Shown one piece after another: positions 59,501 through 64,000 of a stretch of DNA of 64,000 nt. Where the stretch lies: NCBI GenBank assembly GCA_003864495.1, contig ML133394.1, positions 1,550,001 through 1,614,000 on the forward strand, read 5' to 3'. The position numbers and the translations under genes are program-made. Below the pieces are notes generated by a model that did no database searches, was not told the DNA's origin, and saw nothing but the letters and a program-made list of their open reading frames with translations. This stretch comes from Nemopilema nomurai (lineage: Eukaryota > Cnidaria > Scyphozoa > Rhizostomeae > Rhizostomatidae). The first letter of the stretch is position 1. The number at the start of each line of letters is the position of its first letter.

Positions 59501-60654
59501 AGTTCGCTGAACATGAATCAAGTTGTTTAAGATTTATCTCACCGTGACCCTTGCACTGCAGAAAACCGCTATTGATCGCCAATAGTGCGTGGACGCTTAT
59601 AAATCAGTTGGACCTGTACTCCACTGCAGTTGTTGTGTTCGCGGGGTTAGTGCAACAAGGTGTACCCACCCATAGGTCCGATCTTGGCAGTCGTCTGTAT
59701 TGCAAGCACGGAAACAGATTCGCGTCGAAGGAGCATCACAGGCGTATTAGCACCTACCAATCTGATCGTCTGAAGAAGATTAGGCACTTTTGGGGGACTA
59801 CAGAATGCGGTTCTTTCGGTCCCAAAGAACTATGGTTCCGTATGTGGTGCTAAAGCAGGCATCGGGAAGCAAGGCGCAGGTATGCAGGGAGCTGAGTCTC
59901 TTTAAGTCTATTCTGAAGTTTATTTCGATATCATCAATGCGAATTGGAAATGTTAGATCTTGCATGCTAGATCAGTGCGGTAAGGTTAATGCAAGAGTTA
60001 TCATTTGCCAACCTTGTGCTTCTGTCATGTACGTCTATATAGCTTCAATCAAAGCGATTGAATTTGCCAGATTTGCACCTCACGCCTTCTGCTTTCACAC
60101 TCTTGTTATTTCTATTGATATGATCATCTACTTCAAATGTGTATATCCCCAGCTCGTACAGCTAAAAGCAATGCGTTTTCCAGTGGACCCCTTCTCCTTT
60201 ATCACCATTTTATCACCATTATTTCCAACCAGTCACTCAGATTTCTCCCGGGCCATTGTCTGTCTTGTGTGTAGTCTTGTGTATGATTGGAACGTGTAGG
60301 AAGGTGACGGAAGGTGGTCTAATGGAGGAGTCCGTTTGTGTTATTTTGCCTTTAGCCGGTACTTCAGGTTGCCAGGTTTTTATTGTGTCTACTGGCTTGT
60401 CCCCTGCGGCAGTCGTCAGCCTTGCGATCATTGGATTGTAATGTCATCACTATTGGTTGCTTCAATAGAGCTTCATTGCGAGGTTTCTCGTACTGGTTGA
60501 GTACATTCACTGGCAAAATTGAAAAGTCAGTTTATTTAGTTAAATAAAACCCTAAAGATTTCAAATAATTTCTTATAAGAGTGCTTGGTACTATATGAGG
60601 GACCTCAGAATTTTGATCAAAAGGAAACTATACGGACGTTCGCCTCTGAGCATG
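56534..60654. other. Gene-poor region
   Basis: No supported gene. A 16-bp direct duplication (GTAGACATCCAAATT) occurs near 56627-56658. Around 59250-59460 GC content rises and several frames open, which could be an exon or CpG-rich regulatory patch, but no protein is recognisable. A 169-codon open frame at 59790-60299 opens on TTG and shows no domain. Confidence 0.4.
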
Positions 60655-60750
60655 GCTCCGATGCAGGTTGGAAAGTGGAAGGGCCAAGGGAGATTGAAAC
60701 AACCATAACAAAAAATTTTAAAAAGCTCTATTGTTTTACAAAAAGTGTGT
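60655..60750 (+). repeat. Dispersed repeat C, copy 2
   Basis: About 95 bp resembling 43971-44062, beginning GCTCCGATGCAGGTT and ending TTGTTTTACAAAAAGTGTG. Same strand as copy 1. Confidence 0.6.
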
Positions 60751-61004
60751 TAAAATAGTGTTAAAATTAAAGGTGTGTTAAAATATTATGAACTACCTAA
60801 CTACAAAACTAATTACGAATTAAACGAATCGAATTGTAAAACGCGTCCGGAAGTGGAAGCAATAGCAGTTCGAAATGTGAATTACGTAAATAACACGAGT
60901 TATCATAACAATAATCATATATTTTCGACAGGGGGAGGGGGTAGTCAGCATGAATCATAGCGTGTGTACATCGAGCAATCTCTGTATTCGGGGCCAGTGA
61001 CTTA

Positions 61005-61405
61005 CACGCTTTTTTTACAAGTAACAACTTTATGAGGAACCTACACGTAGAAGGCCGAAATATATAAAGAACTTGTACTACTAAAAACGAAATCTAAGGA
61101 ACTTTTCGATTAGAAATTGTTTTATAACTGCAAGCATCGAGAGCTAAAAAGCCCGTTCCATTCATTTCCAGCCAATACTGGCATAGATTGTTTGCTATTC
61201 GTGTGCCAAGTGCTTTATTGAATAGTTTCCGCATATTCTATCTCACCCCTCTCTCTATAAAGTGTCAAGGCTTATTGATGTGCAGTGAAAATTTTAGGAA
61301 CTTTTAAGGAATTTTTGGTACTTTTGGTATCTGATGACTTGAGGTCTACGAATAAGGAACTTTTGGAACTAGGCCTTGTGGTAGGTTCCTTATAAGAAAA
61401 GCGTG
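61005..61405 (+). mobile_element. MITE family A, copy 3
   Basis: A 401-bp element with CACGCTTTTTTTACAAG / CTTATAAGAAAAGCGTG ends and flanking TA (61003-61004 and 61406-61407). It shares the interior blocks GTAGAAGGCCGAAATATATA, ACTACTAAAAACGAAATC and TTTTGGAACTAGGCCTTG with copy 2. Confidence 0.88.
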
Positions 61406-61407
61406 TA

Positions 61408-64000
61408 CTCCGTGATGTTTTAATGAAGTCAGTGCTTTAGGGGTACTTGACTGTAGCAGGCCTGGGGAAATCTAGACTAAGTTATTGAGGGCCTGTTGGT
61501 ACTTGCGATTTGAAGAAACTCGTCTAGAGTTAACGATTTTTTCATCGACCGTGCTAAGGGGTGGGCCAAGGTAGTTAGTGTTGCTGCCCCCTTTTGTCGA
61601 TGGTGCTACCCAGCTGAAGCCGCCCTGAACCCGTACGCCAGTGCTTTGCATCGGCACACCTGTTTTTGCTCTATAGCAAGGATGACGTGATCTGTGAAAA
61701 TAGTCTCAAGCTGTGATGCTTGTGGGAGTACCATAATCCGCCCAACTGTTGCCCTAGAACATAAACTTTAAACCGGCAAGTGAAGGCAGGGTATAGAGCT
61801 AACTAGCTGTCATAGACTTGGTGGAGCTGACCCGCATCCTAGTCAGTCAGTGATACGCTAATCAAACAGAAAGTGCTCCATGGAAATATGGCAACTGTAT
61901 AATAGGATTTCATATTTAGGCCTTCATGCCCAGGCAGGTTTTCGCCCACAAGATTCACTGCTTCACAATGAAGTGTCGTTTGTTCAAACTTTTAGCTCTG
62001 CCTTGGTTTCATTTAAAACGAGTCATGCCCGTCGCTTATAATTCTTTACTGGCACCCTTTACGAGCCACCATTATTGTTCGTATTACTCTTTCTTTCAAG
62101 CGAACAGAACAGACAATGCCTCGTAATCAGATTGACGCCAAAAGCTTGTAGCCCTCGTTTTCAATTGGATGGCAAATGGCATTACAAGCCATCCACTTAT
62201 TGGTATCATCGTAAGCTACTCAGATTAGGAGACCGATCCGATGAGAAAAGTTCATGGAGAACAGATAAGCCGAAACTTCATTTGAGCGGGGGCTTTCAGT
62301 TAGTGGAGCTAATGGTTTCTATGAAATTTGGGGACATTCAATAATATTACTTTGTCTCTACACGTAATGGGGCCCCTGGACTTTTCTTAAAGCTTTTTGT
62401 GTTTTTATGGCTCTCGTGTGGTGTTATGGAGACAGCGTGGGGTCATCAAAATTTCAGATCAGATGATATATCTTGGCTATTGCTGATCTCTTTGTTTGTT
62501 GAATGTTATTATTATCGAGCACAAGGTTGCTGTTGTCCCAAGCACGGAGGCGCGCGCTGCTGCGAAGGATTTGCGCTACAGCGGGTGTCTCCAATCCCCG
62601 CTAACTGACCGTGGTATCTCTCCGTCTTGTAGGTCTCCGTCTTGTAGCTGGACTTTAAGTAGATCTTCGTTTCGTGTTGTTTTTCATCTAGTTAATTTTC
62701 ACCTTATTAACATAACTCTCTCTTTCGTTTTTCTTTCTTATCAGTCAGTTTCGAAACTCGCTTCGATTGGCTTTCTTTCTCTGTTTCAGACTGCTCAGGA
62801 TAACGGGTAATTGTATTTCCAGTTTCGAACGTTTTCAATCCTCGTCGATTCAGACGTTTCGTGGCTTTAACCTTGAAACGTGGCCACGCAGATTCAAATC
62901 AAAGCACATTTCTTCCGTTTGTTTCGTTTCGCTGACTTTTCAGTTCCGCAAATATTGTTTGTATTGGTTCTAGGAAACTTATTCACATAAAAATAGTTGG
63001 ATTTCTAAACGACTAAGGTATTTGAAAACCATGCCCAACTCTGAAAAAGTAATTTCATCTTCTGTTTGTCGTTTTCTATTAAAGATATTTAGCTAATAAT
63101 GAAATTTCCAAGACATTAAGTTTGGTTTTTTGCAAGATTACACGGCTGAACAGGAAAATCCGCCCTGTTCCTACTTTGTCACAAGAAAGGGTGTTTTCCT
63201 CTCCTTGCCTAAAAATATCTTTTGGGAAGTTTATCCTTAGAAATTATGAAGACATCTAGCAATTTGACGGGCAGAACCCCTCCCAGGGCCGTGACCGTAT
63301 GCATCAGGCCAAGGTCTGCAGGGCCATCGATTTTTCAACTGACAGTCGAACCTTTTGGTCATCATTGTTTATATACATAGACGTCTCTATCGTTGCCACC
63401 CTTTCCATAGGAAGCCTTTAAAGACTTTTCTTTCCTCACCCCTTTTAATTGCCAGTTAGGCTCAATTTAGTACATGCACAGGTTTTTTCTTCAGAAGTAT
63501 CCCTAGTTCATAGCAAAGTCGGTGGAAGAGTCTTTGGCATCAATTTCTGTGTTATTTTCGTCCCTAAAATTTGGTGCAGCCGGGTTTTCTCGTTTGTACT
63601 GAATGATGATATAGGCATCAAGGAGAATTATAACGTCAAATGATGACGGGGCCGCATTTAGGACTGCGGGGGCCCTGGGCCCTAATTTCATTGGGGCTCC
63701 TTAAGTAGGCCCACGTTTTAATGCGTCACTGCGCCACAAAAATTGTTTATAATTGCCAGTTGGGACGGTACATTTCAAAGGAGCGCCATGGAGTGTTCCA
63801 AAAGCACATGTTTGTGAAATGTTTGGCTACATATCATAACTTTCTTCTATTTGGACGTAATTGGCAGTGCAAAAGCGGAACCATCCTTTTAGCTCCCTTT
63901 TAAAACAACGAAATGATTACGAAATCGAAACTGTTCATAATACTACCTTTAACGGTCAAGGCAAGATGTCTTTTGAAGAGGCATTTCTTTCTAGTTTTGT
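61408..64000. other. Right-hand end of window, gene-poor
   Basis: No supported gene. A segment at about 62517-62605 encodes VAVVPSTEARAAAKDLRYSG in one frame but lacks clear splice sites. G/C-rich words near 63645-63710 look like repeat debris. The sequence ends without an annotated feature. Confidence 0.4.

Noticed and set aside
59790..60299. 169-codon + strand ORF
   Set aside because: It opens on TTG, has no recognisable domain, and its composition is like neighbouring non-coding DNA. Left as unsupported.
62517..62605. GC-rich exon-like segment encoding VAVVPSTEARAAAKDLRYSG
   Set aside because: No convincing acceptor, and only a weak GT after it. It could be a repeat fragment.

Overview
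The window is animal nuclear DNA, AT-rich, with spliced genes whose introns run from about 0.1 to 3 kb. It most likely comes from a cnidarian, probably an anthozoan. The evidence for an animal is the protein set: CSTF2, TAK1/MAP3K7 and katanin p60 are all close to their vertebrate orthologues. A cnidarian is suggested by the intronless rhodopsin-class GPCR and by a THAP-domain DNA transposon with a companion protein of a type I associate with cnidarian genomes. The species cannot be named from sequence alone.

Left third (1-24 kb). Two + strand genes lie head to tail. CSTF2 (349-6198, 8 coding exons, 603 aa) is the RNA-binding subunit of the cleavage stimulation factor that recognises GU-rich elements downstream of poly(A) sites. 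TAK1/MAP3K7 (9692-21495, 16 coding exons, 763 aa) is the MAP3K of innate immune and TGF-beta-type signalling. Every exon junction proposed for these genes and for katanin keeps the reading frame. Between CSTF2 and TAK1 lie a 14-bp tandem repeat and a ~400-bp TA-flanked MITE.

Middle (24-42 kb). Katanin p60 (24457-34693, 10 coding exons, 506 aa) is a microtubule-severing AAA ATPase. An 871-bp element with terminal inverted repeats sits in its fourth intron. Next comes an intronless DHHC-family protein (35821-36699) whose DHHC motif reads SHHS, so it is probably a catalytically dead member. An intronless 7TM receptor (40496-41326, minus strand) has a minisatellite of 24-bp units about 115 bp upstream of its start.

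Right part (42-64 kb). The best candidate for something unusual is a 2718-bp element (43006-45723) between TTAA duplications. It has 20-bp perfect TIRs, a THAP-domain gene entering from the left end and the first exon of a different gene entering from the right end. Mirror-image copies of a CRE-type sequence lie inside both ends. It looks like an internally deleted Kolobok-type transposon that originally carried two convergent genes. The remaining ~18 kb is gene-poor: two isolated exon-like segments (47313-47421 and 54003-54085), two more MITE copies, other dispersed repeats and a 38-bp tandem repeat. I saw no tRNA, rRNA or CRISPR features.

Exon boundaries, residue numbers and repeat coordinates were read by eye. 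Transcript data and alignments were not available.
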